The position numbers were made by a program, and so were the translations under genes. Source: Candidatus Gastranaerophilales bacterium (GTDB lineage Bacteria; Cyanobacteriota; Vampirovibrionia; Gastranaerophilales; Gastranaerophilaceae). From it: 64,000 nt of DNA. Position 1 is the first letter of the stretch, and each line of letters opens with the position of its first letter. The notes beneath the pieces were generated by a model that searched no databases, was not told the origin of the DNA, and saw only the letters and a list, made by a program, of their open reading frames with translations. Shown here in pieces: positions 1 to 8,389 of this stretch. The DNA is taken from assembly GCA_944322545.1 (NCBI GenBank), contig CALUPF010000013.1:1-64000 (forward strand). The letters run 5' to 3'.

Positions 1-1
1 T

Positions 2-411
2 GGGGACGTTTTGGATTTGACGGGGTGATCGTTTGTATCAAACTGCGGGTCCGAGCGCTGTTCTCGGTTATCAACGAGCAACTTAAATTAAACGCTAACA
101 ACGTTATCGAAGGCAATTTCGGCAGAAGAGCAGCTTTAGCTGCCTAGTAACCGATAGTTCGACAGACTGAACTATGCCCACTTTGTACGGCCAGCTTGCC
201 GCTGTGCAGGGTCCATTATGCAAGACGCAGTACGGGGATGAGAATTAACCGTATCAAGACTTTTCTCAAGGAGCGTATCTCTTGAAACTGCTTTGTTTTA
301 GCTTAGGTTATGGTAGCTTTCCTTGCTAAAATAAGATAAAAGACTCCTACGCTCGTAGATGTTTGCTGCATTCCATTTCGGACAGGGGTTCGATTCCCCT
401 CGTCTCCACCA
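2..411 (+). ncRNA. ssrA: transfer-messenger RNA (tmRNA)
   Basis: This RNA rescues ribosomes stalled on broken mRNAs and tags the nascent peptide for proteolysis. The 5' GGGGACG at 2-8 pairs with CGTCTCC at 401-407. The third pair is G-U, the alanine identity element. A T-arm with loop TTCGATT lies at 384-400 and CCA is encoded at 409-411, so the gene is complete and one-piece, not permuted. The body between contains the tag frame and pseudoknot-like GC-rich blocks. Its promoter lies before the window. The 3' end is partly duplicated downstream. Confidence 0.96.
94..147 (+). CDS. tmRNA proteolysis tag reading frame
   Basis: From the probable resume codon GCT at 94 the frame reads ANNVIEGNFGRRAALAA and ends at TAG (145-147), followed directly by a second stop TAA. 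ANN at the start is typical of cyanobacterial tags and a C-terminal ALAA-type end is what ClpXP-type proteases recognise. The choice of resume codon is by analogy with known tags. Confidence 0.85.
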   Translation, partial: ANNVIEGNFGRRAALAA

Positions 412-419
412 TTTTATAT
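403..419 (+). repeat. tmRNA 3'-end direct repeat, copy 1
   Basis: TCTCCACCATTTTATAT includes the last acceptor-stem bases and CCA end of ssrA. An identical 17-base copy lies at 686-702. Element insertion into the 3' end of ssrA, which restores the gene and leaves a second copy at the far end, is a well-known pattern. Confidence 0.7.
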
Positions 420-775
420 TTCTGTTATTTTTTAGGAATCGAACCCAAGGGGTTCTTACCTCTCGATTAATATGACGTTTACTCATATTAATCTCGGCAG
501 AGTCCTCGTCTCCATTCTTTTGAAGTTTGAGCCGTACTCCGATGGAGTAGGCGAAAACGAAAAAGCATACGGATGTGAGTCCGTGACGGCGAAACGTTGA
601 GTTTCGGCGGACAGGACAAAACTGGACGATGGCGACGTAGAAATCTTTGATTTCACAGGAGCATAGTTCGATTTTACAGATATTATCTCCACCATTTTAT
701 ATCCCTTTTATTTTTGCTAGCAAAAAAAAATTTGTAGGAGTTTTTCTACAATCACACAGAAAAAACGGAACAGAA
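412..775. other. gene-poor region after ssrA, probable integration scar
   Basis: No credible gene is seen here. The stretch contains a hairpin with 6-base arms (441-446 with 450-455), a perfect 11-base inverted repeat (465-475 with 483-493, loop of 7), a partial copy of the tmRNA end (CCTCGTCTCCA at 504-514, matching 398-408), a locally GC-richer patch at about 535-640, and the second perfect 17-base copy of the ssrA end at 686-702. The preceding GTTCGATT of the T-arm is also repeated at 666-673, with 20 rather than 15 bases to the next block. Stacked remnants of elements that used ssrA as attachment site would explain this. Confidence 0.55.
686..702 (+). repeat. tmRNA 3'-end direct repeat, copy 2
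   Basis: Identical to 403-419 but not part of a functional tmRNA. Candidate distal attachment site of a lost or decayed element. Confidence 0.65.
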
Positions 776-1096
776 ATGATTAATAACAATTACACAACAA
801 ATAATGTAACACCATCTTTTGGAAAATTCATAAAAATAAAAGGGCCTAATCACAAACTTGATTCATTAAGACAAAAAATTATACAAAAAAAGCCCAAATA
901 TTTTACAATCATGCCACAAAAAGGTAAAAAAGAGTCAGTTTTATACCTTTTAAGTGGAAAACATTATGACAAATTTATCGAAATTATTAGAAAAAACTAC
1001 GATTTCTTAAATGTACGATTAAATTTCGAAAAATTTATGAAAACAAAGCCAACTAATATAAAAATTGAAAAAGCAGAAAAGAAATTATTAGGCTAA
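776..1096 (+). CDS. small basic protein of unknown function
   Basis: A 106-residue lysine-rich protein that I do not recognise. The frame is open upstream to 647, but the ATG at 776 is preferred because the upstream part crosses the repeat scar and has no good ribosome binding site; ACGGAA precedes the chosen ATG. No signal peptide or membrane segment is visible. The protein is predicted mostly helical in its second half (KHYDKFIEIIRKNYDF). It lies between the ssrA scar and the convergent AlkD-like gene, ending 4 bases before that gene's stop. Whether it belongs to an inserted element is unknown. Confidence 0.6.
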   Translation: MINNNYTTNNVTPSFGKFIKIKGPNHKLDSLRQKIIQKKPKYFTIMPQKGKKESVLYLLSGKHYDKFIEIIRKNYDFLNVRLNFEKFMKTKPTNIKIEKAEKKLLG

Positions 1097-1100
1097 AAAT

Positions 1101-1778
1101 CTACTTTTTCATTGCGCGCAAAATATTTTTCAGCTCATCAGAAATGCGGTAAGATTCTATCGCCTTTTGAATAGACTTGTTATAAGTCCAATTATCCAGA
1201 TTAGATTTTTTTAAATAATCTAGTGTTTTTTGTTGTTGCTTTACAAGACAAATTGAAACAGCCCACGCAACAGCCATTTTTGCATAATATCCTTCATGTT
1301 TTATCTTGTCTAAAATTTTTAAAACATCGTCAATGTGCTGTTCATCAATAAAATAGCTCAACAACATCACAACCCCAAAACGAATCTCAAATTCTTTAGA
1401 GGATTTTAAATATTGTTGTATGAAATTCCAAACCAGATTTTTATGTTTCAAAGTAAATTTCAAACTGGAACAAAATGTGTCACATACAGCCCAATTGTCT
1501 ATTTTAGGGACAAAGTCTTTGACATACAACAATATATTTTCAGGTTCATCTTTGATTAAGCCTATAACAAAGCCCTGAAGCATAGTCAATTCCATATACT
1601 CATTATCATTAGAGCTGACAAAACTCTTCCAATCACAAGAAGAATAAACCTGTTTTGCTATTTTTCGCAAAACAGGAATTCTAACCCCAAGCACATTGTC
1701 TATGTTTGGGATTAGAGTGGAATTGAATTTTTTGTAACCTTCTTGTGCTTCTTCAAGCAATCTAGCTTTTATATCCAT
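1101..1778 (-). CDS. AlkD-like DNA alkylation repair protein
   Basis: A 225-residue protein of the AlkD family of HEAT-like repeat DNA glycosylases, which remove alkylated purines such as 3- and 7-methyl adducts without base flipping. Supporting features are the family length, the N-terminal LGVRIPVLRKIAK block, the conserved DNWAVCDTFCSSL segment at about residues 133-145 with its aspartate and tryptophan, and successive helical repeats to the end. The start ATG at 1776-1778 is the first in frame. It stands alone, with the glycan operon ending 64 bases upstream. The family call is good; the exact substrate is not. Confidence 0.8.
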   Translation of the reverse strand: MDIKARLLEEAQEGYKKFNSTLIPNIDNVLGVRIPVLRKIAKQVYSSCDWKSFVSSNDNEYMELTMLQGFVIGLIKDEPENILLYVKDFVPKIDNWAVCDTFCSSLKFTLKHKNLVWNFIQQYLKSSKEFEIRFGVVMLLSYFIDEQHIDDVLKILDKIKHEGYYAKMAVAWAVSICLVKQQQKTLDYLKKSNLDNWTYNKSIQKAIESYRISDELKNILRAMKK

Positions 1779-1842
1779 TACTTAAATATAGCATAGCAAG
1801 GAAATTTTAAATTAAAAAAATTGATATAACCTTCTTTTCTAA

Positions 1843-3744
1843 TTATTGATATACAATTTCGTTATAATTATATTTAGAAGCCCATTTTGTCGGGATATTT
1901 TTTGATACAACATAACCTTTTGTACAAAGTTTTAACATTGGTAAATCACTAATTGAGTCAGTGTAGCCAATAACTTCATATTGGTCTAGTGGTTCATCCT
2001 TAAAGTATGCTTTTATTATTTTGGGTTTATTATCAAACATGCAATCAAGTCCATCAAATGTTGCTTTGCATTTATTATTTTTAAACTTTATTTTTGTACA
2101 AAACAAGCCATCCAGTTTAAATTCGTCAACAAAGTATTTAAGATATATGTCATATCCACCGCTAACAACATAAATTCTATAATTTTCTTTTTTTAATCTT
2201 TTTATCTCTTTAAGAATCTGTGGAATAAAATAAGGACGGATTTCTTCTACATAAAAATTAAGTGCACACCTATCCATTTCTGCATAAGATAGATCTTTCA
2301 CTTGATTTAGTATGTAGGTTTTATCATAAAATCGTTTATTCATTTTTTTTCCAAGTTTTATTAAAATTTTATTTTTTAACTCTCTTAACCTAACAATAAA
2401 AGAATAATTGTGTTTTTTTACATAATCTATATATGCATTACCTGTTTGATAGTTTACTACTGTCCCACAAAAATCTAAAAATACCAATTTATTACTGTTC
2501 TGATTTGCTTTTGGTGCATTAAAGTCTTCAAAGAATTTGTCTATAAAATTTACAACTTTTTGCATTTGAGATGTAGTTCCAATCGTTATTCTTATACAAG
2601 GGTATAGTTTTTGACATTGTGACAAATCACGTACAAATATATTATGTTGTTTGAGATATTCAAATAAATTTGCTTTAATTGAATAAGAGGAACACTTGAT
2701 AAGCACAAAATTTGCACAACTAGGATGTATCTTTATATATTTGTTATATTTTTGCATGGCATTTATAAAATACTCCCTAGCATCTTTTACTTGTTTAACA
2801 AATTGTTTCATATAATCAATATCAGAAAGTGCCGCAAGAACGGCCTCTTGTGAAAATGTTGTAATGTTTTTAGGGTTACGTATTGAATTAATGCTTGCTA
2901 TATTTGTTTTTGACGCTAATAAATATCCAAATCTAAAATTTGCTAGAGCAAAAGCTTTAGACATTGTACGCGTTATTAATATATTATCGTAACTCAATAT
3001 CAAATCTTTGGCTGTGGTTTCTGAAAACTCATAATATGCTTCATCAACCAAAAACATAATTTCTGGATATTTAGTCAAAAGTTTTTCTATATATTCTGTT
3101 GAATGTTGGAATCCACACGGATTATTGGGAGAACACAAGTATATAAATGATGGTCTAATCTTCTTTATATCTTTTTCAAAAATTTTATTATCAAATTGAA
3201 AGTTTTCGTCCACTTCGCTATAAAATACACGACCACCATTTGCTTGTACCGTTAATCTAAAGTTGTCATATGACGGTGCTTGTATCAACACTTTGTCATT
3301 TTCGGCAATATACATTTTTGCAATATATTCATGTATAGCATCCGAACTTGCAAAATATTGTACATTTTCTATAGGCACTTCCGCATATTTTGCTAGTTTT
3401 TGCGTTAATTCCTCATTTATTGTTCGCGGATATAAGTTAAAAAAATTATCTTTATTCAACAATTTTTCCAATCTTAATAGTACAGCTGGCGAAGGAGGTA
3501 TTGTTGCTTCATTCCAATCAAGCTTAAGCACATTGTTTCTTTTGTCCGGATCGATATCCCATATTTTATGAGGAACGACTTTATATGGTTTGATGTTTTG
3601 CAAATATTTATTTACATGTAAAGAGTTATCTATCCCAATGCATATCTTGATTCGTATACCCAAAATAGTAAATATTTTATATATTTTTCCAGATTTGACA
3701 TTTTTTTGTTTATTATAAATTTTACTCAGTATTTTGTTAAACAT
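1843..3744 (-). CDS. PLP aminotransferase fused to HAD phosphatase
   Basis: A 633-residue two-domain enzyme, last gene of the glycan operon. Residues 1-37 carry the shared ITILG-type peptide. Residues about 60-405 are a HisC/CobD-like class I/II aminotransferase: CSPNNPCG near 204, DEAYYEF at 234 and a PLP lysine K263 in TRTMSKAFALANFRFGY. Residues 419-633 are a HAD-IB-like phosphatase: nucleophile D424, S528 in VVSGGYD, and GYTDSISD ending at 600. The usual second Asp of the DxDGT motif is Cys426. In Campylobacter jejuni capsule loci a separate HisC-like aminotransferase and a phosphatase make serinol from dihydroxyacetone phosphate; a fused version of such chemistry is my inference. Amine decoration of a surface glycan is the likely role. 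Confidence 0.82.
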   Translation of the reverse strand: MFNKILSKIYNKQKNVKSGKIYKIFTILGIRIKICIGIDNSLHVNKYLQNIKPYKVVPHKIWDIDPDKRNNVLKLDWNEATIPPSPAVLLRLEKLLNKDNFFNLYPRTINEELTQKLAKYAEVPIENVQYFASSDAIHEYIAKMYIAENDKVLIQAPSYDNFRLTVQANGGRVFYSEVDENFQFDNKIFEKDIKKIRPSFIYLCSPNNPCGFQHSTEYIEKLLTKYPEIMFLVDEAYYEFSETTAKDLILSYDNILITRTMSKAFALANFRFGYLLASKTNIASINSIRNPKNITTFSQEAVLAALSDIDYMKQFVKQVKDAREYFINAMQKYNKYIKIHPSCANFVLIKCSSYSIKANLFEYLKQHNIFVRDLSQCQKLYPCIRITIGTTSQMQKVVNFIDKFFEDFNAPKANQNSNKLVFLDFCGTVVNYQTGNAYIDYVKKHNYSFIVRLRELKNKILIKLGKKMNKRFYDKTYILNQVKDLSYAEMDRCALNFYVEEIRPYFIPQILKEIKRLKKENYRIYVVSGGYDIYLKYFVDEFKLDGLFCTKIKFKNNKCKATFDGLDCMFDNKPKIIKAYFKDEPLDQYEVIGYTDSISDLPMLKLCTKGYVVSKNIPTKWASKYNYNEIVYQ

Positions 3745-3756
3745 TTTTACTCCAGA

Positions 3757-4737
3757 TCAATTTTTGATTTTAGTCAAATCAATTAAACTACCAAGTTTAA
3801 TATCAATTTCATTACTAGACCATTTGCTAGCACCTGATGCACTGCTAAAAGTCATTTCTCCAAACTTGAGAGTGCCATCATTTAATTTGTATATATCAAC
3901 ACGCACCTGCACAAACCCCTGAGAAAGCTTACGTGCTATATTAATCATTTCGTCAAGATTATTTGGTTTTTCAACTGGAATTTTGGCTTGCTCTTTCCCT
4001 TTTTCAATTAGTTGTATATCTTTCATTTCCCAGTTCATATTATAAAAACTTCTTTCTTGAATATCGCCAAACTTGTTACTAACCCAACAAAGTTCAGGCT
4101 TTCCATTAAAACATAAAAACTTGTAATCAATTGCTGATTTATCTACAGACTCTATATATTCTTCTGCAATGATTAAAGGTTTTATATTCTTGTAATGTAG
4201 TTCTAGACCTGAAATAAAAGCAAAATTTGTGTGCATCCATTCATCGAATTTTTGTTTTGCAACTACTTTGTCTAACTTGTTTTTATCTTTGACTATAATA
4301 TTCCACCCACAGCCATGATTAGCTTTTAGAACAAATTTTTCAGGTAATTTATCAAAATCAATGTCATCAAATTTTTCCCAAACTCCAAGTAAGGGAATTA
4401 AATACTCTTCACCAATTTTTTCTTTAACCCACTCTCTTACCAAGTATTTATCAGCAAGACGAGTTTTTAATGGAGTTGAATCGTACAATTTTAGCCATTG
4501 CATCTTTTCATTAAAAGTTTTAGGATTTTCAAGATTTAATTCTTCGCCTGTACAGTTATAAAACCAATCTTTTAAATATTCAGGATATTTATCCTCAGAC
4601 ATATATTTACATAATTTATACTCAAAGTTTTGACACAAATTTGATGAATTTTTTAACTTACATTTTATTTTCACACCTAAAATTGTTATTATTTTATAAT
4701 AATTATTTTTGGTCACAGAAAATATTTTTTTTAACAT
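3757..4737 (-). CDS. TupA-like ATP-grasp enzyme of glycan synthesis
   Basis: A 326-residue protein matching the TupA-like ATP-grasp family, named after the teichuronopeptide gene and common in capsule and LPS loci. Family landmarks are NPKTFNEKMQWLKLYD near 72, ADKYLVREWV, FVLKANHGCGWNIIV near 138, AEEYIES near 190, and QVRVDIY...GEMTFSSASG near 275-300. Residues 1-27 carry the shared LFS-type/ITILGVKIK peptide in front of the family domain. It probably forms an amide or similar bond on a surface polymer, using ATP; substrate unknown. It sits 12 bases before the aminotransferase fusion and 59 bases after the radical SAM gene, so co-transcription is likely. Confidence 0.8.
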   Translation of the reverse strand: MLKKIFSVTKNNYYKIITILGVKIKCKLKNSSNLCQNFEYKLCKYMSEDKYPEYLKDWFYNCTGEELNLENPKTFNEKMQWLKLYDSTPLKTRLADKYLVREWVKEKIGEEYLIPLLGVWEKFDDIDFDKLPEKFVLKANHGCGWNIIVKDKNKLDKVVAKQKFDEWMHTNFAFISGLELHYKNIKPLIIAEEYIESVDKSAIDYKFLCFNGKPELCWVSNKFGDIQERSFYNMNWEMKDIQLIEKGKEQAKIPVEKPNNLDEMINIARKLSQGFVQVRVDIYKLNDGTLKFGEMTFSSASGASKWSSNEIDIKLGSLIDLTKIKN

Positions 4738-4796
4738 TGCTAAAACAAACCTTTCTTTTTATATCGTCTTATTTTTTTGTTAAAGTAGTAATTACT

Positions 4797-5729
4797 TTAC
4801 GACCATTCTTCAATTTGCTTTTTAGAAATACCCCATTGGTGATTATAAGATCTACCTTTTACATTGCAATATCTGCAAAATGGAATTGGTTTTGCAAGAA
4901 AATCCAATATTTCTTGTATGGAAGAAGCTTGATGAATATCAATATAATCATTTTCATCTAATTTCATATCAACATTGAAAAATTTCTTAAAATGATGAGC
5001 ATTGGCTGCTGGGGTACAAGTATAGAGCTTGCCATCATGAATTCCTATACAATCATTTGCATGAAAACAATTGATAAAATTTTCTCGTGGCTCTTGTGAG
5101 CCATTAATATCAAAAGGGATATGATATGATGTTTTTAAAACCTTTTCATCATTATAAAAAAGAAAATCAACATTATATTTTTCTGCTTGTTGTTTTATAT
5201 ATTCATAATCTACATTTATAGGATATTTAGTACATACAATTGTTATTTTATTATTTTCTATAGCTTGCCAAAAATTTTCGTCTCTATTCATTAACAAAAT
5301 ACCATTGGAATGCAACCTTAATATAGTATTTGGGAAATTAATTCTTGCAATACTGAACATTTCAATAATATCGGGATTAAGTAATGCCTCTCCTCCAGTT
5401 AGTATAATTAAAGAAACATTTCCTTTTGTTAATTCAGCTAGTCTTTTTATATCTTTTTCAAATGATTCTAAACTAACAAAACGTTCCTCTGCGATTGGTG
5501 AACAAACATCACAATTTTTACAATTTAAATTGCAGTGATCAACTAGATGAAATAAAACGTGATCTAGCGATGGTCTAGGTATAATACGCGTTATTTTTTT
5601 ATAATATTCATCTAACTCCAAATTTTTGACAAGATTATCATTTCTAATTTTTATTTTAACCCCTAAAATTGTTATTATTTTATGATATTCGCGTTTTTCT
5701 ATTGAAAACAAACGTTTTAAAATACTCAT
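4797..5729 (-). CDS. radical SAM protein in glycan operon
   Basis: A 310-residue radical SAM enzyme. The iron-sulfur motif CNLNCKNC gives C66, C70 and C73, followed by a further Cys at 76, then the ILTGGEALLNPD segment near 112-124 that contacts SAM. The C-terminal part has cysteines in CFHANDCIG, LYTCTP and FCRYCNV, suggesting an auxiliary cluster as in SPASM-like proteins. Residues 1-29 are the shared LFS/ITILGVKIK peptide. Lying between a GT2 gene and the TupA-like gene, it probably modifies a sugar or an amino-acid substituent of a surface glycan, but the reaction cannot be read from the sequence. Confidence 0.82.
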   Translation of the reverse strand: MSILKRLFSIEKREYHKIITILGVKIKIRNDNLVKNLELDEYYKKITRIIPRPSLDHVLFHLVDHCNLNCKNCDVCSPIAEERFVSLESFEKDIKRLAELTKGNVSLIILTGGEALLNPDIIEMFSIARINFPNTILRLHSNGILLMNRDENFWQAIENNKITIVCTKYPINVDYEYIKQQAEKYNVDFLFYNDEKVLKTSYHIPFDINGSQEPRENFINCFHANDCIGIHDGKLYTCTPAANAHHFKKFFNVDMKLDENDYIDIHQASSIQEILDFLAKPIPFCRYCNVKGRSYNHQWGISKKQIEEWS

Positions 5730-5768
5730 TAATTAACTCCTTTCACACCTGTTAACTTTTAAAGATTG

Positions 5769-6785
5769 TCATATTTTAAATTTAAGTTTTATTCCCAAAA
5801 TAGTTATAATTAGTTTTTTCTTTCTATACATTTTTTTTACTGAAAAAAGTTTTTCTATAAAAGAAACATAAATATACTGATTGTGATAAAATAATTCATC
5901 TCTAAACTTTTTATAAAGTTGAATTGGAAATTTTTTTTTAATTTCCTTTTGAAGATGTATTTTTTGAGCTTTGTCACAATGAACTAATTCATACAAAAAA
6001 TTATCTATCGCTTTTTTATAAACAGTTTCTTTTACTTCTTCCCAAATATTTTTTGACTTTATGTATTTTATAACTTCTTCATATGCAAGTATCACACAAG
6101 TTGAAGATTTTCCACGATTAGCCGATAAACAAGTACTACTATTTTGACGATAAGTTATCAAATCTTCATCTACATATGTAATTTTGTCCGCTAAAAGAAG
6201 TGAAATATTGTTGAAATAAACATCATTACACGTCTTTATTTCTTGAAATCTTAAACAATTTTTCCTAATGAACTCAGTTTTATACAACTTAATGAAAAGA
6301 TTTGGCACACAAATCTGTAATATATCATTTGGAATATCTTTTCTAGAAAATGTTTCTAAGTTAGGTATAACTTCCTTGTTAGTGGAATAATCAATATTTT
6401 CTATGCAATTACTATTTTCATTAAATATGTTGTTCTTACAAAAACATATATCAGAATCTGTTTTTGAGATTTGAGAATACATCTTTTCTAAATTATGTAG
6501 ATCTATAAAATCATCACTATCTAAAAAATACAAATAATCACCGCTTGCAGAATCTAAACCTCTATTTCTTGCAACACCTGCTCCTTGATTTTTTTGTTTT
6601 AACACTTTTATTCTTGAATCTATTTGTTCATATTCCTGACAAATTGACAAACTAGAATCTGTTGACCCATCATCAACTAAAATGATTTCAAGATCCTTTA
6701 ATGTCTGATTAACCACACTATCTAGACATTCTCTTAAATATTTTTCTACATTATAGACAGGGATTATCACTGAAACTTTAGGCAT
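5769..6785 (-). CDS. family 2 glycosyltransferase
   Basis: A 338-residue GT2 (GT-A fold) transferase. The N-terminus has VSVIIPVYNVEKYL, then ILVDDGSTD at about 36-44 and FLDSDDF at about 92, the nucleotide-sugar and metal site. Residues 100-300 are the acceptor half. The last 30 residues end in LFSVKK followed by IITILGIKLKFKI, the same peptide other enzymes of this operon carry at their N-terminus. Its start overlaps the end of the upstream GT2 gene by 8 bases, a sign of translational coupling. It transfers a sugar to a surface glycan; donor and acceptor are unknown. Confidence 0.88.
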   Translation of the reverse strand: MPKVSVIIPVYNVEKYLRECLDSVVNQTLKDLEIILVDDGSTDSSLSICQEYEQIDSRIKVLKQKNQGAGVARNRGLDSASGDYLYFLDSDDFIDLHNLEKMYSQISKTDSDICFCKNNIFNENSNCIENIDYSTNKEVIPNLETFSRKDIPNDILQICVPNLFIKLYKTEFIRKNCLRFQEIKTCNDVYFNNISLLLADKITYVDEDLITYRQNSSTCLSANRGKSSTCVILAYEEVIKYIKSKNIWEEVKETVYKKAIDNFLYELVHCDKAQKIHLQKEIKKKFPIQLYKKFRDELFYHNQYIYVSFIEKLFSVKKMYRKKKLIITILGIKLKFKI

Positions 6786-7869
6786 TTTTAACCTTTCTTT
6801 TTATTTTGAACGAAACCCCTAAAATCGTAATTAATTTTTCCTTTTTACCAAATGTATTTTTTATTGAAAAAAGTTTTTGCCAAAAAGACAAGTACAAAGG
6901 ACCCGAACCTTTTTTATGCAACAAGTCATACACTTTTTTAAAATTATTTTTCTGAGCGTAGTATATCAACAAATGAGACTTTTTATTTGCTATAGGCACT
7001 TTATTTCTTTGCAAAATTTCAATAAATTCCATAGCATATTTTTCTTTATAATCAATCGAAACAAATTGATACCAAAAAAATGCATCATCTTGCACAGAAT
7101 CATATACATAATTCAATTTACTGTTACCAATATTTTTAATCTTAGACAAGAAAAATAACAAGTTATCAAAACAATATAATGTATCAAGACAGTCTTTAGC
7201 GCCTTTGTCAAAAGCCTTAGACATTACACTGCCAGTTCTATAAACATAATTGTACAATTTTTCATTCAAACCATAAGCATTTTTTGCTACAAGCACATAT
7301 TGACGTATAAATGTACAATCCTCTTGCTTATGACCATCAGGAAATCGTATATTATATTTATCTACTAAAGACTTTCTAAATATTTTCTTCCAAAGTAAAA
7401 CCTTTACTTTATCTTTTATTTTAATGTTACTGTTAAAATCAACCTTTCCAATAAAACCCAATCTAGGGTAAACAGTATCATCTTTTCTATCGTTTGTTTC
7501 ATCTATAACAATATTCACATCACAAACAACTAAATCAACATTTTCTTTCTCTATTGCTGAAAACATTTTTTCTACCATCTGAGACTCATACCAATCATCT
7601 GAATCACAAAACATTAGATACTCGCCATTAGCATTATCTAAACCAACATTCCTTGCTGTAGCAGAACCTTTATTTTCTTGAGAAAACAGTTTTATTCTAG
7701 AATCTTTTTGGGCGTATTCTTCTATAATTTTTAAAGAATTATCTGTTGATCCATCATTAATACAAATAATTTCGATATCATTGAAAGTCTGATTAACAAG
7801 ACTATCTAGACATCTTTTCAAATATTTTTCCACATTATAAACAGGTATTATCACTGAAACTTTAGGCAT
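6778..7869 (-). CDS. family 2 glycosyltransferase
   Basis: A 363-residue GT2 transferase paralogous to its downstream neighbour; the first 17 residues are nearly identical. ICINDGSTD (about 35-43) and FCDSDDW (about 91-97) form the catalytic site. The C-terminus, about residues 325-363, carries LFSIKN...LITILGVSFKIK, the shared operon peptide with a basic tail. The start overlaps the XRE regulator gene by 8 bases and its stop overlaps the next GT2, so regulator and enzymes form one transcript. Specificity cannot be inferred. Confidence 0.88.
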   Translation of the reverse strand: MPKVSVIIPVYNVEKYLKRCLDSLVNQTFNDIEIICINDGSTDNSLKIIEEYAQKDSRIKLFSQENKGSATARNVGLDNANGEYLMFCDSDDWYESQMVEKMFSAIEKENVDLVVCDVNIVIDETNDRKDDTVYPRLGFIGKVDFNSNIKIKDKVKVLLWKKIFRKSLVDKYNIRFPDGHKQEDCTFIRQYVLVAKNAYGLNEKLYNYVYRTGSVMSKAFDKGAKDCLDTLYCFDNLLFFLSKIKNIGNSKLNYVYDSVQDDAFFWYQFVSIDYKEKYAMEFIEILQRNKVPIANKKSHLLIYYAQKNNFKKVYDLLHKKGSGPLYLSFWQKLFSIKNTFGKKEKLITILGVSFKIKRKVKNA

Positions 7870-8221
7870 TTTTCACTCCCGCTAAAACACTTTTATTCTT
7901 TTTAATTGACAAAATAATATCCAAACACAATTTCAACTCAGACTCGTTGTAACCTTTTAAAACATTCAAAATGTCTGCTTCTAGTCTTCTTGGCGTATAT
8001 TTTTGAGTTGTTTTCACATCCTCAATGCTAAAATCAAGAACATTAGAAATTTTCAAATAAGTGCTTAATTTAGGGATATATGTTCCATCCTCTAGCTTAC
8101 CAACATGGCGTGTGCTGATTCCGACCAATCCCCCTAGCTCAGCTTGTGTAAAGCCTTTTGACTTTCTTTTCTCTTTTATTAAAACACCTAATGACTTGCA
8201 TAAGCTGATATCAGAAGACAT
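7862..8221 (-). CDS. XRE-family regulator, first gene of glycan operon
   Basis: A 119-residue protein with one helix-turn-helix domain at about residues 10-66: KGFTQAELGGLVGISTRHVGKLEDG is a typical XRE HTH. The tail (about 75-119) is helical and probably dimerises. The gene is the first of the glycan operon and overlaps the first GT2 gene by 8 bases. It is divergent from another XRE gene at 8390 across a 168-base intergenic region with inverted and direct repeats. It probably regulates its own operon; sign of control unknown. Confidence 0.85.
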   Translation of the reverse strand: MSSDISLCKSLGVLIKEKRKSKGFTQAELGGLVGISTRHVGKLEDGTYIPKLSTYLKISNVLDFSIEDVKTTQKYTPRRLEADILNVLKGYNESELKLCLDIILSIKKNKSVLAGVKNA

Positions 8222-8389
8222 AAAAGCACCTTTTTAGTTAAAACTACGTAAATAGAATATATTTTTCTCCAAAAGTATACATTAAACAAAAATATATATA
8301 CATAAATTACGTACTTTTTTACAAAAGTATAAACTATTTACGCTTATTTGTTTCTCTTGAATGAAATAACATAAGAAAAAGGATATGTT
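8222..8389. promoter_or_regulatory. divergent control region between two XRE genes
   Basis: Two kinds of repeat are visible. A perfect 9-base inverted repeat has CGTAAATAG at 8247-8255 and CTATTTACG at 8334-8342, each near one of the two divergent genes. A 10-base direct repeat CAAAAGTATA lies at 8270-8279 and 8322-8331. A TTACGTA core occurs near 8308 as well. These are candidate operators for one or both XRE proteins. The -10/-35 elements are not clear by eye in this very AT-rich stretch. Confidence 0.5.

Noticed and set aside
432-448. Minus-strand T-arm-like TTGGG-TTCGATT-CCTAA
   Set aside because: No acceptor stem, anticodon arm or CCA end can be built around it, so it is not a tRNA; it is treated as scar sequence.
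298-695. Two minus-strand reading frames over ssrA and its downstream scar
   Set aside because: They run antisense to the tmRNA acceptor end and repeats, have no ribosome binding sites, and contain the RRGESNPCP-like run that arises from T-arm sequence.
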